32,181 nucleotides of DNA from Acidobacteriota bacterium (GCA_003224725.1 QHZQ01000074.1:535-32715), one strand, 5' to 3'; shown: positions 14,530-23,012, counted from the first letter of the stretch. Numbers and translations are program-made. The notes: generated by a model not told the origin, from the letters alone.

Positions 14530-15227
14530 CGGACCTCCATTCCTTGGGTTTGCAACTGGCGTTGGAGCGTCTCAATCACGTCGCCGGCTCGCTCCAACTC
14601 GCAACGCATTCGCCAAAGATAAAAGTACAAAAGAGTAAATGCGGCCAGGGTGATGCAGAGTGTTAGTGCCATCCTTGCATCTAGGCCAGAGCCAGCTCCT
14701 CCAGCGATGACAGGAGCTGGATGTTGCGTGCGCCACCAGCGATTAGCCATATAGACAATGGGAGTATCCACTGCCGCCAGAATTCCAAAGACCGCCGAAA
14801 GCTTGGCCCTTTGAGCCGGGGAGTCCACCACCCGCCGCAACATTTGGTATCCCAGTAAGATTAGCCAAAGTAAGAAAAAGGAAGTTAGTCTCGCTTCCCA
14901 GGTCCACCAGATCCCCCAGACAGGCTTGGCCCAAAGTATGCCAGTGATTAGACCGATAGTACCAAACAGCGCCCCCAATTCAGCTGCCGTGGCAGCTCGG
15001 ATGTCCCACTCCCGGCGCTCTTTCAGCAGAAATAAAATGCTGCAAAGAAAGACGAAAAAAGTGGCCAGGAAAGTAGTCCAGTTGGAAGACACGTGAAAGT
15101 AAAAGATGCGTTGGACTTCACCAATAAATCCCATAGTCCGCTCCGTGGGTGCGAAAATGAAGATGGCATAGAGGGCTATGAGCATTGCAATGAAGGTAGA
15201 CAGCGCATGAACTCTTATCAATTTCAT
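14526..15227 (-). CDS. ccmC: Heme exporter protein CcmC
   Basis: 233 residues, six predicted membrane segments. CcmC is the heme-handling protein that loads heme onto CcmE at the outer face of the inner membrane. The tryptophan-rich WWD-type motif reads GIWWTWEARLTSFF (WWTW at 107-110). The two flanking heme-ligand histidines are H45 (FYFHVSSNW) and H169 (WWRTQHP). A C-terminal helix ends in a short coiled coil. It lies 83 bases after ccmB and overlaps ccmD. Length and motifs are normal for a functional CcmC. Confidence 0.95.
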   Translation of the reverse strand: MKLIRVHALSTFIAMLIALYAIFIFAPTERTMGFIGEVQRIFYFHVSSNWTTFLATFFVFLCSILFLLKERREWDIRAATAAELGALFGTIGLITGILWAKPVWGIWWTWEARLTSFFLLWLILLGYQMLRRVVDSPAQRAKLSAVFGILAAVDTPIVYMANRWWRTQHPAPVIAGGAGSGLDARMALTLCITLAAFTLLYFYLWRMRCELERAGDVIETLQRQLQTQGMEVR

Positions 15228-15310
15228 ATCGATACTCCGGATTCTTTAACTTGATCCCTCAGAACCTCTGACTTCAGTTTGAAATCCTGGCGTCGCAAAC
15301 GTCTTACCCA

Positions 15311-15988
15311 TCACTCTTCCAGCACAAAATCAAACAGCAACAGCGGCAACGTGATAAAGATGACATCGAAGACGACAAGAAACCTGACCCAGAACGTCAA
15401 TGATTCACCGGGAGGATCAGTGAGAATAGCAGCCGTCGATTCCACGGCTCCTATGACGACTGGCAATGCAATCGGCAGAAGCAGGATCGGTAGTATTACA
15501 TCGCTCATGCGCGTGTTCATGGAAACCGCGGCCAGGATGGTTCCGACTGAAGCAAAGCCAAGAGTGCCCAGCAGCGTGATGGCCACCATCCAACCCCAAC
15601 GGGGCAGGAGACTGAAGTTGAAGAAAAGCGCAAAGCAGAATAGGATTATGCTCTCGGCCAGCAGCATAAACACAAGGTTTGCCAGCATCTTGCCCAAGTA
15701 AATCGCACCCCAATCAACCGGAGCCAGCATCAGACCTTGCAAGGAGTCGTTTTCCCGTTCGCCGGCAAAAGCTCGATTCATTCCCAAAATTCCGGCAAAA
15801 ATGAAGGTCATCCAAAGCAGTCCAGGGCCGAATTTTTCCGCTTCCAAGCTATCGGGTTCAAAGGCGAAATGGAACATCAGAATAACCAACAACCCGAAGA
15901 TCAGCATGGAAGTGAGGACATCCTTGGTGCGATATTCGGTGAGGATGTCCTTCCATAAAATAGCGCCAACCTGGTTAAGAAAGTTCAC
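15311..15988 (-). CDS. ccmB: Heme exporter protein CcmB
   Basis: 225 residues, six membrane segments; the permease subunit of the CcmAB ABC complex that powers release of heme-loaded CcmE. The N-terminus (QVGAILWKDILTEYRTKDVL), FAGILGMNRAFAGERENDSL in the second loop and APVDWGAIYLGKM are strongly CcmB-like. The start overlaps the end of ccmA by 14 bases, as usual in ccm operons. The gene itself is intact, although its partner ccmA is frameshifted. Confidence 0.94.
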   Translation of the reverse strand: MNFLNQVGAILWKDILTEYRTKDVLTSMLIFGLLVILMFHFAFEPDSLEAEKFGPGLLWMTFIFAGILGMNRAFAGERENDSLQGLMLAPVDWGAIYLGKMLANLVFMLLAESIILFCFALFFNFSLLPRWGWMVAITLLGTLGFASVGTILAAVSMNTRMSDVILPILLLPIALPVVIGAVESTAAILTDPPGESLTFWVRFLVVFDVIFITLPLLLFDFVLEE

Positions 15989-16668
15989 CCTTTCTCTCTC
16001 TCAGGAACTGTTTATATCTCTCGCGAACGATGGCATAGTCTCCAGTCAATTCTTCTTCAATTTTACCTCTCTCAAGAAAAACCCAGCGATTGACTCCGCT
16101 GAGCCCTTGCTCCAGGTCATGAGTGGCCATCACGACAGTTTTGCCCGAGGTTACAAAGGTCTTCATCCACTGCGTTAGCAACTCAGCAGCCTCTAGATCG
16201 AGCCCAGAAAACGGTTCGTCCAGCAACAGAATTTCCGGGCGGTGCAATGTCGCACGGGCAATGGCAAGCCTTTGTTGCATGCCACGGGAGAAACCCAACA
16301 CTTGGCGATCGGCGCTTCGTTCTAAACCTACCCAGCAGAGGGCTAAGCCGCGCGAAGAATCGCAAATTTTCACGCGCCGTCAAGTGTCTGTAGAGATAGC
16401 TGCTGTGGGCTACGAAGCCGAGGCGCTGCCGCACTGCTTCGGAGTCGTGACGAATGTCGAAGCCGCAAACTTCGACTTTGCCAGAGTTGGGTTTCGCCAT
16501 TCGGGCCATCACCCGCAGCAGTGTAGACTTACCAGCACCGTTGCGCCCTAGCAAGACCATGAAGTCTCCGGAGCGAACAGTAAGGGTTATACCCTCCAAG
16601 GCAACGGTGCGCCCAAACCATTTCTCCACCTTCTCGATTTGGACCACTGCGTTAGGCCTGAGGTCCAT
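15975..16668 (-). pseudogene. ccmA: Heme exporter ATPase CcmA, interrupted by a short deletion
   Basis: ATPase of the CcmAB complex. The 5' part (ATG 16668, AAGG five bases upstream) has Walker A GRNGAGKST (41-49) and runs to TARENLRFFARL. The 3' part, in another frame, resumes at about LCWVGLERSADRQVLGF and has the signature FSRGMQQRLAIARA, Walker B ILLLDEPFSGLD and the H-loop VVMATHD, ending at 15975. At about 16340-16350 some 10-15 residues normal for the family (between the RFFARL-like block and the VGL block) are missing and the frame changes. Both halves look otherwise well preserved. Either a recent lesion or an assembly error. The start overlaps the preceding gene by 17 bases. Confidence 0.88.
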
Positions 16669-17752
16669 GAATACCTTTCCGAGAAGCTCCTGTCTTGTTG
16701 GTGTGGCGGGTTCGTTGACGCAAGGCATAAAGTATGGTCAATACAAAAAAAACACCAAAAGCCCCCAAGATAATTTCTTTCTTTTCAAAAACTGGATTGG
16801 GAAGACGAACCACTTGCATCTGAGGCTCGCTGCTTTCACTGTCACGGCTAGCGTCATCACTCTCGGAAACCTTTGGAGCTTCCCCAATGATCTTGATGTC
16901 GAGAAATTCTCCTTTTCGAATACGTTTCACTTGGTACATAGCTGCCTGCGTGCGCGAGTCTTTCCCGGCAGACTGGACACCATCGCCAGAGACCTGAAGG
17001 TCAGCGGGCAAAATCAAAACTCTAGCGGTGCTGGTTCCATAAAAAAGACGATGCTTCAATTCCCGCTGGCTTGAGTTGAAATTGACTCGATATGAGACGC
17101 GAACCTCGTTGACGCCCGGCTTCATCGGATATGAAATAAAGTAACCGCCGCCGCTCTTGGGGGTGGGTGTCTGGGGCAAAGGAATTCCCGCCAACCCCAC
17201 CACCACCACATTCAGCTCGTCCGTCACTTCTGGTGGAGTATCGAAGAAGAACGTTCCTTGCGGGCTGACCAAAGTCTTCTTGGGGGTTGTTTCATTGACT
17301 ACCAAGTACTGTTGCTGGACGAGCAAGGCATTGGCACTGGCCTGAGCGAGCATCACGGGCATAGAGACTTGGATGTCCTCTGTTCTCTGTGTTGGCTCGT
17401 AGATAGTCAAGGTGACGGGCTTCTCCATTTCCTCATGGGAGGCGACGGATAAATTGTAGTTAACCCCGTGATAGAGGACTCGGAGAAGCAGATGAGGGGT
17501 TTGAGAATTTTCAACGGCAGAAAACGTAAAGGAGCCGTCAGAGCCACTCTCGATCTCAGAAGCGGTCTTCATGCCTTCGCCGAGCGTCAGGAGCTCCACT
17601 TTCTGGTGAGGCGCAGGCAGATTGGTAGTTCCGTTAATGACACGGCCTTGAATTGTTTGCTGAGCGAGGGTGGGAGAAGCGTATAAGAGGCAAGCCAGGC
17701 TGATAAGAAATCTTACTAAGCGTGAAGGAGAAATGCAAAAAGCAAAAGACAA
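16652..17752 (-). CDS. Exported, membrane-anchored carboxypeptidase-regulatory-like protein
   Basis: 366 residues. A signal peptide (residues 1-30, LISLACLLYASPTLAQ) precedes a CarboxypepD_reg-like beta domain (TIQGRVINGTTNLPAPHQKVELLTL in pieces). A middle beta-rich region with an SYRVNF segment follows, and a C-terminal membrane helix at about 326-345 ends in a basic tail. It would sit in the periplasm, held in the inner membrane. The start is TTG 17752 with AAGGAAG upstream. It is embedded between the ccmI-like gene (16 bases) and ccmA (overlapping), so it is co-expressed with the cytochrome maturation genes. It is not a standard Ccm component. The role is unknown; a scaffold or chaperone for apocytochromes is only a guess. 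Confidence 0.75.
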   Translation of the reverse strand: MSFAFCISPSRLVRFLISLACLLYASPTLAQQTIQGRVINGTTNLPAPHQKVELLTLGEGMKTASEIESGSDGSFTFSAVENSQTPHLLLRVLYHGVNYNLSVASHEEMEKPVTLTIYEPTQRTEDIQVSMPVMLAQASANALLVQQQYLVVNETTPKKTLVSPQGTFFFDTPPEVTDELNVVVVGLAGIPLPQTPTPKSGGGYFISYPMKPGVNEVRVSYRVNFNSSQRELKHRLFYGTSTARVLILPADLQVSGDGVQSAGKDSRTQAAMYQVKRIRKGEFLDIKIIGEAPKVSESDDASRDSESSEPQMQVVRLPNPVFEKKEIILGAFGVFFVLTILYALRQRTRHTNKTGASRKGIHGPQA

Positions 17753-17768
17753 AAATACTTCTTCCTTT

Positions 17769-18146
17769 TTAATTTTTGGGGTTTCCTTGTTTCTTGGATT
17801 TCTTACCGCTCTTCAAAACGGCGACCACTTGGGGTTTGCCAGGTTTTTCCAGCGTCTCCGGCTTGATAGCCTCAATCCTGCTGATCACTTCGTAGACTTC
17901 TCTGGAATAATCGTCGCGTAATCGCTGATAATCCTCCTCAGACAATTTACCCATTTTGTATTCGAATTCGAGGTCCTTCATGTTTTCGTAGACGGTCTGC
18001 TTCTTTCGCAGCAACCGCTTTAGAGAACCGGGACTGCCTTCCAGATCAAAATAGAATGGGCTGCCACTGCCGGCTAGCAGAGGACGAAGAATAAAAAAAA
18101 GTGCCACAGCCGTTATCAGCGCGCAAACCAGAACAACCGAAGTCAT
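17769..18146 (-). CDS. CcmI-like membrane protein (N-terminal domain only)
   Basis: 125 residues. An N-terminal membrane helix (1-23) is followed by LLRKKQTVYENMKDLEFEYKMGKLSEEDYQRLRDDY, the coiled-coil pattern of the CcmI N-terminal region, and a Lys/Pro-rich tail. In proteobacteria CcmI also has a TPR domain that holds the apocytochrome C-terminus; that part is absent here. Length and position directly after ccmH (20 bases) fit the short CcmI/CycH forms found outside Proteobacteria. GGGAG is ten bases upstream of ATG. The name is by resemblance and context. Confidence 0.75.
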   Translation of the reverse strand: MTSVVLVCALITAVALFFILRPLLAGSGSPFYFDLEGSPGSLKRLLRKKQTVYENMKDLEFEYKMGKLSEEDYQRLRDDYSREVYEVISRIEAIKPETLEKPGKPQVVAVLKSGKKSKKQGNPKN

Positions 18147-18166
18147 CCGTTGAAATCTCCCAGAAT

Positions 18167-18652
18167 CTATAAATCTAAATCCTTCAATTCGCGCTCAATC
18201 TGCTTTTGATAGGTTTCTGGAATAGACCCATCCGGCCCGATTCCAGGTGCCATAGAGACTTTGCGACGAAGCCAAGTTCTGATCAGCGCATAGATGAAAA
18301 TAAACCCAGTGAGCAAAGCGAAAAAAGGAAGCGTCCAAGCAACGAGGTCAAAGCCCTCTGCGGGAGGCGCTGGTAAGATCACCTTGCCATATTTGACGAC
18401 AAAGTCATTGACGATCTGTTGTTCGTTCATTCCCTGTTTCAGCTTGCTTGCAATCGCTTCTCGCAACGGAGTAGCCGACCCGCAATTCAGCATAGGACAA
18501 GAAGACACTTGGTTATTACACGAACCACACTGGCAGGCGAATCTCTCGGCGACCTTCTTGACTTCCGGCGTCATAATCTCGGCCGGCAAAGACGAGCTCA
18601 ATAAAAACAGCATCAACAAAGCAAGTCCGGAAGCCCTTCCCAGAAGGCACAT
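18167..18652 (-). CDS. ccmH: Cytochrome c maturation protein CcmH (CcmH/NrfF family)
   Basis: 161 residues from ATG 18652: signal peptide (ALLMLFLLSSSLPAEI), then a periplasmic three-helix thiol domain, then a membrane anchor at about 103-127. The thiol motif is expanded, FACQCGSCNNQVSSCPMLNC, with Cys at 40, 42, 45, 52 and 57, unlike the simple LRCxxC of E. coli. CcmH keeps the haem-binding cysteines of apocytochromes reduced. The open frame reaches TTG 18784, but its first residues would be encoded by the adjoining repeat element. An in-frame TTG near 18694 with AAAGG upstream is another candidate start; the true one is uncertain. Confidence 0.88.
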   Translation of the reverse strand: MCLLGRASGLALLMLFLLSSSLPAEIMTPEVKKVAERFACQCGSCNNQVSSCPMLNCGSATPLREAIASKLKQGMNEQQIVNDFVVKYGKVILPAPPAEGFDLVAWTLPFFALLTGFIFIYALIRTWLRRKVSMAPGIGPDGSIPETYQKQIERELKDLDL

Positions 18653-18763
18653 GAAGGGACGCTTGATGTTATGTCTTTCCGATGAGTTTAAACTCAATGA
18701 ACCTTTGCTTCCTCTGGCCAAAAATCTCGTCATCGAAGAACTGAAAAGAGGATCACCGACCAG

Positions 18764-18985
18764 ACTAAGTCCTGTGTTTCGCAATTACGCTCACGCACTT
18801 TCCCGACTCCTTTGAGGTCATGCTCGTTTTCATTAGCCCCGTGCTTCAGCGCGGGGTAAAGAGGCCACATCTTTCTGGGGAAGAACACGACAAAAGCCCC
18901 CCGCGCTGAAGCACGGGGCTAATGAAAAACAAATTTTCCAAGGCCCTCTGACACCACACCGTCACTGTATTTTTGAATCGGTGTA
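18764..18985 (+). repeat. Composite palindromic repeat, copy 2
   Basis: A second copy of the 6721-6994 element in the same orientation: ACTAAGT at 18764-18770, TTTGAGG-CATGC-CGTTTTC, a central inverted repeat (TTAGCCCCGTGCTTCAG at 18833-18849 with CTGAAGCACGGGGCTAA at 18906-18922), and right end TGAATCGGTGTA (18974-18985). It lacks the 50-bp nested palindrome. It lies between ccmF and ccmH; its right end abuts the ccmF stop codon exactly. The hairpin may act as a processing or attenuation point within the operon. Confidence 0.75.
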
Positions 18986-21016
18986 CTACGCCTTTGCAAG
19001 CTCTTCGACTTCTACTTTTTCAGAAACCTTCGACCTAGCCATGCCTTGCTTACTGGGTATCAGGCAAATCACCGTGCCCAAGACAAAAATAATTCCACCG
19101 ATCCATACCCACGAAACCAGCGGATTTAAGTAAGCATGGAAAACGGGTTTGGAATTATCTTTCTCAATTCCCGAAAAGACGAGGTACAGGTCTTCGTTCA
19201 ATCCGGACCGCAAGGCCACTTCGGTGGTGGCCGTGTCGCTGGTTTTGTAGTAACGCCTCTCGGGGAGGAGCGTATCCACCAGCGTACCGTCTTTGTAAAC
19301 GGTCATCAGAGCAGTAGCCGACTGATAATTAGCATTATTGGCGCTTTTGATCTGTTCCAAGGTGAGGGTGTATTTTCCCAGACTGAGCGAATCACCCGGA
19401 ACCATTTCCTTTTGTGCCTCCTTATTGAATCCGGCGCCCGCCAAGCCAACGAACAGGCAGACCATCCCCAGGTGCACGATATATCCGCCATAGCGGCGGG
19501 TGTTTCGGAACGTCAAAATCCAGAGCGATTCCAAGTAACCTTCACCTTGTTTGCGACGAGCATTGGCTCCCCGATGAAACTCGGAAATAATGGTGCACAC
19601 AACAAAAACAGACAGCATGAGGCATACTGTGGAGTAAAAATGCCGCATTCCGAAGGTGAAAAAGATCAGGCCCATAACAAGGGATAAGACCACGGGCAGG
19701 GTGAAGTTCTTTTGCAAGCTGCGAAACGAGGTTTTCCGCCAAGCCAACAACGGCCCCACGCCAGTTAGAAATAAGAGGAAGAGTCCCACCGGTATGTTTA
19801 TTTTATTGAAGAAGAGAGGGCCCACAGATCTCTTCTCTCCCTGCAACGCCTCAGAAATGATTGGGAAAAGTGTTCCCCAGAGCACCGCGAAGCCTGTCGC
19901 CAGTAAGATGAGGTTGTTGAACATAAAGCTGCTTTCACGGGAAACCACTGAGTCGAGTCGATTTTCGCTCTTGAGAGAATCCAGGCGAGTCAAAAGAAGA
20001 TAGAGAGAGAGAGACAGCAAAAGAAGCAGGAAGCCGGTAAAGTAAGGTCCTATGGGGGACTGGGCAAAGGCATGGACCGAGGAAACAATACCGCTGCGGG
20101 TCAAGAAAGTCCCGAAAATGCAGAGCAAGAAAGTTGACAGAATCAGGATCATGTTCCAGACCTTCATCATGCCTTTGCGCTCTTGCATGATGACCGAGTG
20201 CAGAAAGGCGGTTCCGGTCAACCATGGCATCAAAGAAGCGTTTTCGACCGGATCCCAGCTCCAGTAGCCACCCCATCCCAGAACGACGTAGGCCCATTTG
20301 GCTCCCAATAAAATGCCCGTTCCTTGAAAGAGCCAGGGAACCATCATCCAGCGCCGGGTTGTCCGAATCCATTCTTCATCCAATTCGCGGGTAATGAGAG
20401 CCGCCACAGCAAAGGCAAAAGGAACCGTGAAGCCCACGTAACCCGTATAAAGAATGGGCGGATGAATCACCATCGCCCAATATTGCAGCGCTGGATTCAA
20501 ACCGTTCCCATCCATGGGGGCAAAAGGCATCGCAGGACCACCGGCCCGGGAAACCCCAATCAGGTCGAAGGGGTTGGCAACGAAGTTGTTCAAAAGGAGG
20601 AAAAACGTGGACACCATAGAGATCGCCATGACGACATAAGGCATCAAGGTCCGGTTCTTCTTTCGATTGAGCAGAACCGTGACCAAAGAGTAGATACTTA
20701 ATATCCAACACCAAAACACGAGGGAGCCCTCCTGTCCTCCCCAGAGCGCTCCAATCTTGTAATACCAGGGCATAGCGCGGTTACTATGACTAGCCACATA
20801 CTGAAGGCTAAAATTACCAACATTGAGCTCGTACCATAGTGTGCATACGGTTAAGGTCACCAGGACGCAGACTGCAACCATCGATCTTTCGGCGGTGTCC
20901 ACCAGGCGGCGATGTCCGACCTTGCCGCCTAGGAACGAAGCCACCATGGCATAACAGGACAAGCAAAATGCGAAGAGCAGACAAAACTGCCCGATATTAC
21001 TGACGATTACTTCCAT
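18986..21016 (-). CDS. ccmF: Cytochrome c heme lyase subunit CcmF
   Basis: 676 residues, many membrane helices. CcmF with CcmH takes heme from CcmE and attaches it to apocytochrome c in the periplasm. The WWD-type tryptophan-rich motif reads GWGGYWSWDPVENASLMPW (247-265). HPPILYTGYVGF (185-196) holds a conserved heme-ligand region, and NKEAQKEMVPGDSL begins the large C-terminal periplasmic domain. The length is typical. GGAG is ten bases upstream of the ATG. It is the second gene of the operon after ccmE, with a multi-hairpin repeat between, and another repeat at its 3' end. Confidence 0.96.
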   Translation of the reverse strand: MEVIVSNIGQFCLLFAFCLSCYAMVASFLGGKVGHRRLVDTAERSMVAVCVLVTLTVCTLWYELNVGNFSLQYVASHSNRAMPWYYKIGALWGGQEGSLVFWCWILSIYSLVTVLLNRKKNRTLMPYVVMAISMVSTFFLLLNNFVANPFDLIGVSRAGGPAMPFAPMDGNGLNPALQYWAMVIHPPILYTGYVGFTVPFAFAVAALITRELDEEWIRTTRRWMMVPWLFQGTGILLGAKWAYVVLGWGGYWSWDPVENASLMPWLTGTAFLHSVIMQERKGMMKVWNMILILSTFLLCIFGTFLTRSGIVSSVHAFAQSPIGPYFTGFLLLLLSLSLYLLLTRLDSLKSENRLDSVVSRESSFMFNNLILLATGFAVLWGTLFPIISEALQGEKRSVGPLFFNKINIPVGLFLLFLTGVGPLLAWRKTSFRSLQKNFTLPVVLSLVMGLIFFTFGMRHFYSTVCLMLSVFVVCTIISEFHRGANARRKQGEGYLESLWILTFRNTRRYGGYIVHLGMVCLFVGLAGAGFNKEAQKEMVPGDSLSLGKYTLTLEQIKSANNANYQSATALMTVYKDGTLVDTLLPERRYYKTSDTATTEVALRSGLNEDLYLVFSGIEKDNSKPVFHAYLNPLVSWVWIGGIIFVLGTVICLIPSKQGMARSKVSEKVEVEELAKA

Positions 21017-21063
21017 GATTAAGGCGCTCCAAATATTCGGTCATTCCAGTATCGAAGCAGCTG

Positions 21064-21164
21064 CCCGTCACCCGGCCCGGTGAACGCTTATCAAGCGTTC
21101 ACCGCTCTCCCCTGGGGAGAGCCATGGGAGCTTTGAGAAAGCTCCCTGGGTGAGGGGTGGCGGT
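21064..21164. repeat. Three-hairpin palindromic repeat inside the ccm operon
   Basis: Three perfect stems in a row: GGTGAACGCTT/AAGCGTTCACC (21079-21103), GCTCTCCCC/GGGGAGAGC (21104-21122) and GGGAGCTTT/AAAGCTCCC (21126-21146). They are bracketed by TCACCC (21068-21073) and GGGTGA (21148-21153), giving a cloverleaf-like fold. It is unlike the other repeats in the window. It fills the gap between ccmE and ccmF and lacks a T tract, so a mobile repeat is likelier than a terminator. Confidence 0.65.
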
Positions 21165-21176
21165 ATAGATTACTCG

Positions 21177-21587
21177 CTACTTCTTACCCACGTTGCCATA
21201 GGTAGCTTCGTATTTTGAAGCACACTTGGCTTGAATTTTAGTGGCTTCGAACTCGCCGTTACGGACTAAGTGGCCTTCGGCTAATGCCTGGGCCCCGTCT
21301 TTGAAAGTATCCGGTAGAAGGTCTTTTCCCACGTACCTGATGGGAAGAATTTCTCCCTTTTGCTCCAACTTGAAATTGATGGCACTGGAAGTTCTTTCAA
21401 TGCTTCCCGCCACGACATTTCCAGCCACCCTCAGACGTTTGCCGTAGGCATTATGATTCATTGCCTTCAATTCATCTACCGTCTTGTAATAGGCCAGACT
21501 TTCGTCAAAGCTGCTAAATCCTATCCAGGCAATGGAGACGACAACGATGAGAGATCCGATAAGGAATTTTACCTTTCTTTTGTCCAT
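21177..21587 (-). CDS. ccmE: Cytochrome c maturation heme chaperone CcmE (cysteine type)
   Basis: 136 residues: an N-terminal membrane anchor (7-24), then the OB-fold beta barrel of CcmE (GKRLRVAGNVVAGSI, LPIRYVGKDLLPDTFKDGAQALAEGHL). The heme-binding motif is C122-x3-Y126 (KCASKYEA) instead of the usual HxxxY. Cys-type CcmE proteins are known from Desulfovibrio and archaea, where heme binds covalently through the Cys. The start is ATG 21587 with GGAAG six bases upstream; a longer frame exists but adds a non-conserved stretch. First gene of the ccm operon, with a good promoter upstream. Confidence 0.94.
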   Translation of the reverse strand: MDKRKVKFLIGSLIVVVSIAWIGFSSFDESLAYYKTVDELKAMNHNAYGKRLRVAGNVVAGSIERTSSAINFKLEQKGEILPIRYVGKDLLPDTFKDGAQALAEGHLVRNGEFEATKIQAKCASKYEATYGNVGKK

Positions 21588-21646
21588 AGAATCTTCCGTT
21601 TTCTTGGCTGTAAAGCGAAATTGAAACACGCATTAACATTTTCCCT

Positions 21647-21674
21647 ATTTTAGCATCGCCGGAGAATTTCACAA
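21647..21674 (-). promoter_or_regulatory. Sigma-70-like promoter of the ccm operon
   Basis: On the reverse strand, TTGTGA (21674-21669), a 16-base spacer and TAAAAT (21652-21647). A start near 21640 leaves a leader of about 53 bases before ccmE. Confidence 0.5.
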
Positions 21675-21765
21675 AGAGGCGAAGTTACGAAACTTAAATA
21701 CCGCCCGAACGCATGCCGCGGTAGAATAAACACAAAGTCACAAGCGCCTCATAAATAGATAAGAA

Positions 21766-22928
21766 TCAATGATGGATTTTTCCTGCAATGACAGTTTGAA
21801 TCACATGGAAATCCTCATCCAAAATTACACAGTCGGCATCCTTTCCGACTTCTAGGCTGCCCTTTCGATCAGCCACTCTTAAGAAGCGCGCCGGATTGAT
21901 CGTTGCCATGGCAATGGCTTCGCGGCGTGTCAGACCCATCAGGTTGAGCGCATTGCGAACCATGACATCCATGGTCACAACACTGCTGGCAAAACTACTC
22001 AAATCCATCATAAGCGCTTCGCCGTTCTTAACCCGGGCTTTCTGCCCATGTTTTGGGCCGAAGGTATAAACCCCGTCTGGCATACCAGCTCCCCGCATAG
22101 CATCGGTCACCAAGCAAACTCGATCCACACCTTTGGCACGCACGGTAAGCCGTAATAATTCGGCTGGAAGATGCCGACCGTCTGCGATAAGTTCCGTGGT
22201 GATTTCATCTCGCTCCAAAACGGTCTCAACACAACCTCCTTCGCGATGGGGAGGATGGGGGCGAGAAACACTGGACATGGCACAGTACATATGCGTGGCA
22301 TGCACCATTCCATGATCCACTGCCTTCATTACTTCACGGTAGGTCGAATCAGTGTGGCCGCCCGATATGCTGATGCCGCGCAGCGACCAGTCACGAATTA
22401 GCTCCAAAGCCCCTGAGAGTTCAGGCGCAATGGTTATATGTTTGATTTGATCTTGATACTCTAAGAGCTGCTCCCACTCGGCCTTCTCTGGGTTTCGCAC
22501 AAACTCCTTCAGATGGCAACCGCGTTTAGCCATCGAAAGATAAGGTCCCTCAATGTGAGCCCCCAGGATTTGTGCCCCTTCCACGGGGTGCATTTGAACT
22601 TCCCTGACGCTCTGCAATCAGTCGCAGTGGTGGCCAATAGCCCTGTGGTACCCCCTTGGGCGTGATAGCGGCAGATGGTCTCGAAATCCTGACGAGTCGC
22701 ATCCATAAAATCGCTTCCAGCGCCCCCGTGAATATGGATGTCTATGAAGCCAGGCGTAATGAACTTTCCCTGGATACTAACGGTCTCCACTCTTTCGTTG
22801 ATAGGAAAACGCTGGCGGGGGCCTACATAAGCAATTTGGTCCTGATCGAAGACGACTGCTGAATTAACAATTTCTTCAAAAGGAGTGATAGCTGTCCCTC
22901 CGACAAATGCCAGTTTCTTGGTGTTCAT
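21766..22928 (-). pseudogene. nagA: N-acetylglucosamine-6-phosphate deacetylase, frameshifted
   Basis: NagA removes the acetyl group from GlcNAc-6-P in amino-sugar and cell-wall recycling. The 5' part (ATG 22928, AAGG upstream) has FITPGFIDIHIHGGAGSDFMD and runs to GGTTGLLATTATD. The 3' part, in another frame from about VREVQMHPVEG, has the HIEGPY metal site, HATHMYCAM and the catalytic Asp in CLVTDAMRGAGMPDG, and ends normally (ADCVILDEDFHVIQTVIAGK). At about 22605-22625 roughly 8-10 family residues are missing and the frame shifts. All other motifs are intact, so this is a recent break or an assembly error. No nagB or transporter is near. Confidence 0.9.
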
Positions 22929-23012
22929 GGTCAACGCCCTTCGTTTCGCCAAGGTCTGGGGGAAGGCATGGGTTTTCTCTTAGCTGTGTTGGAAACACTC
23001 GGCGGACATTTC

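Noticed and set aside
18653-18784. Longer N-terminus for CcmH
   Set aside because: The extra residues precede the signal peptide and their start lies inside the repeat element; the composition is unlike a Ccm protein.
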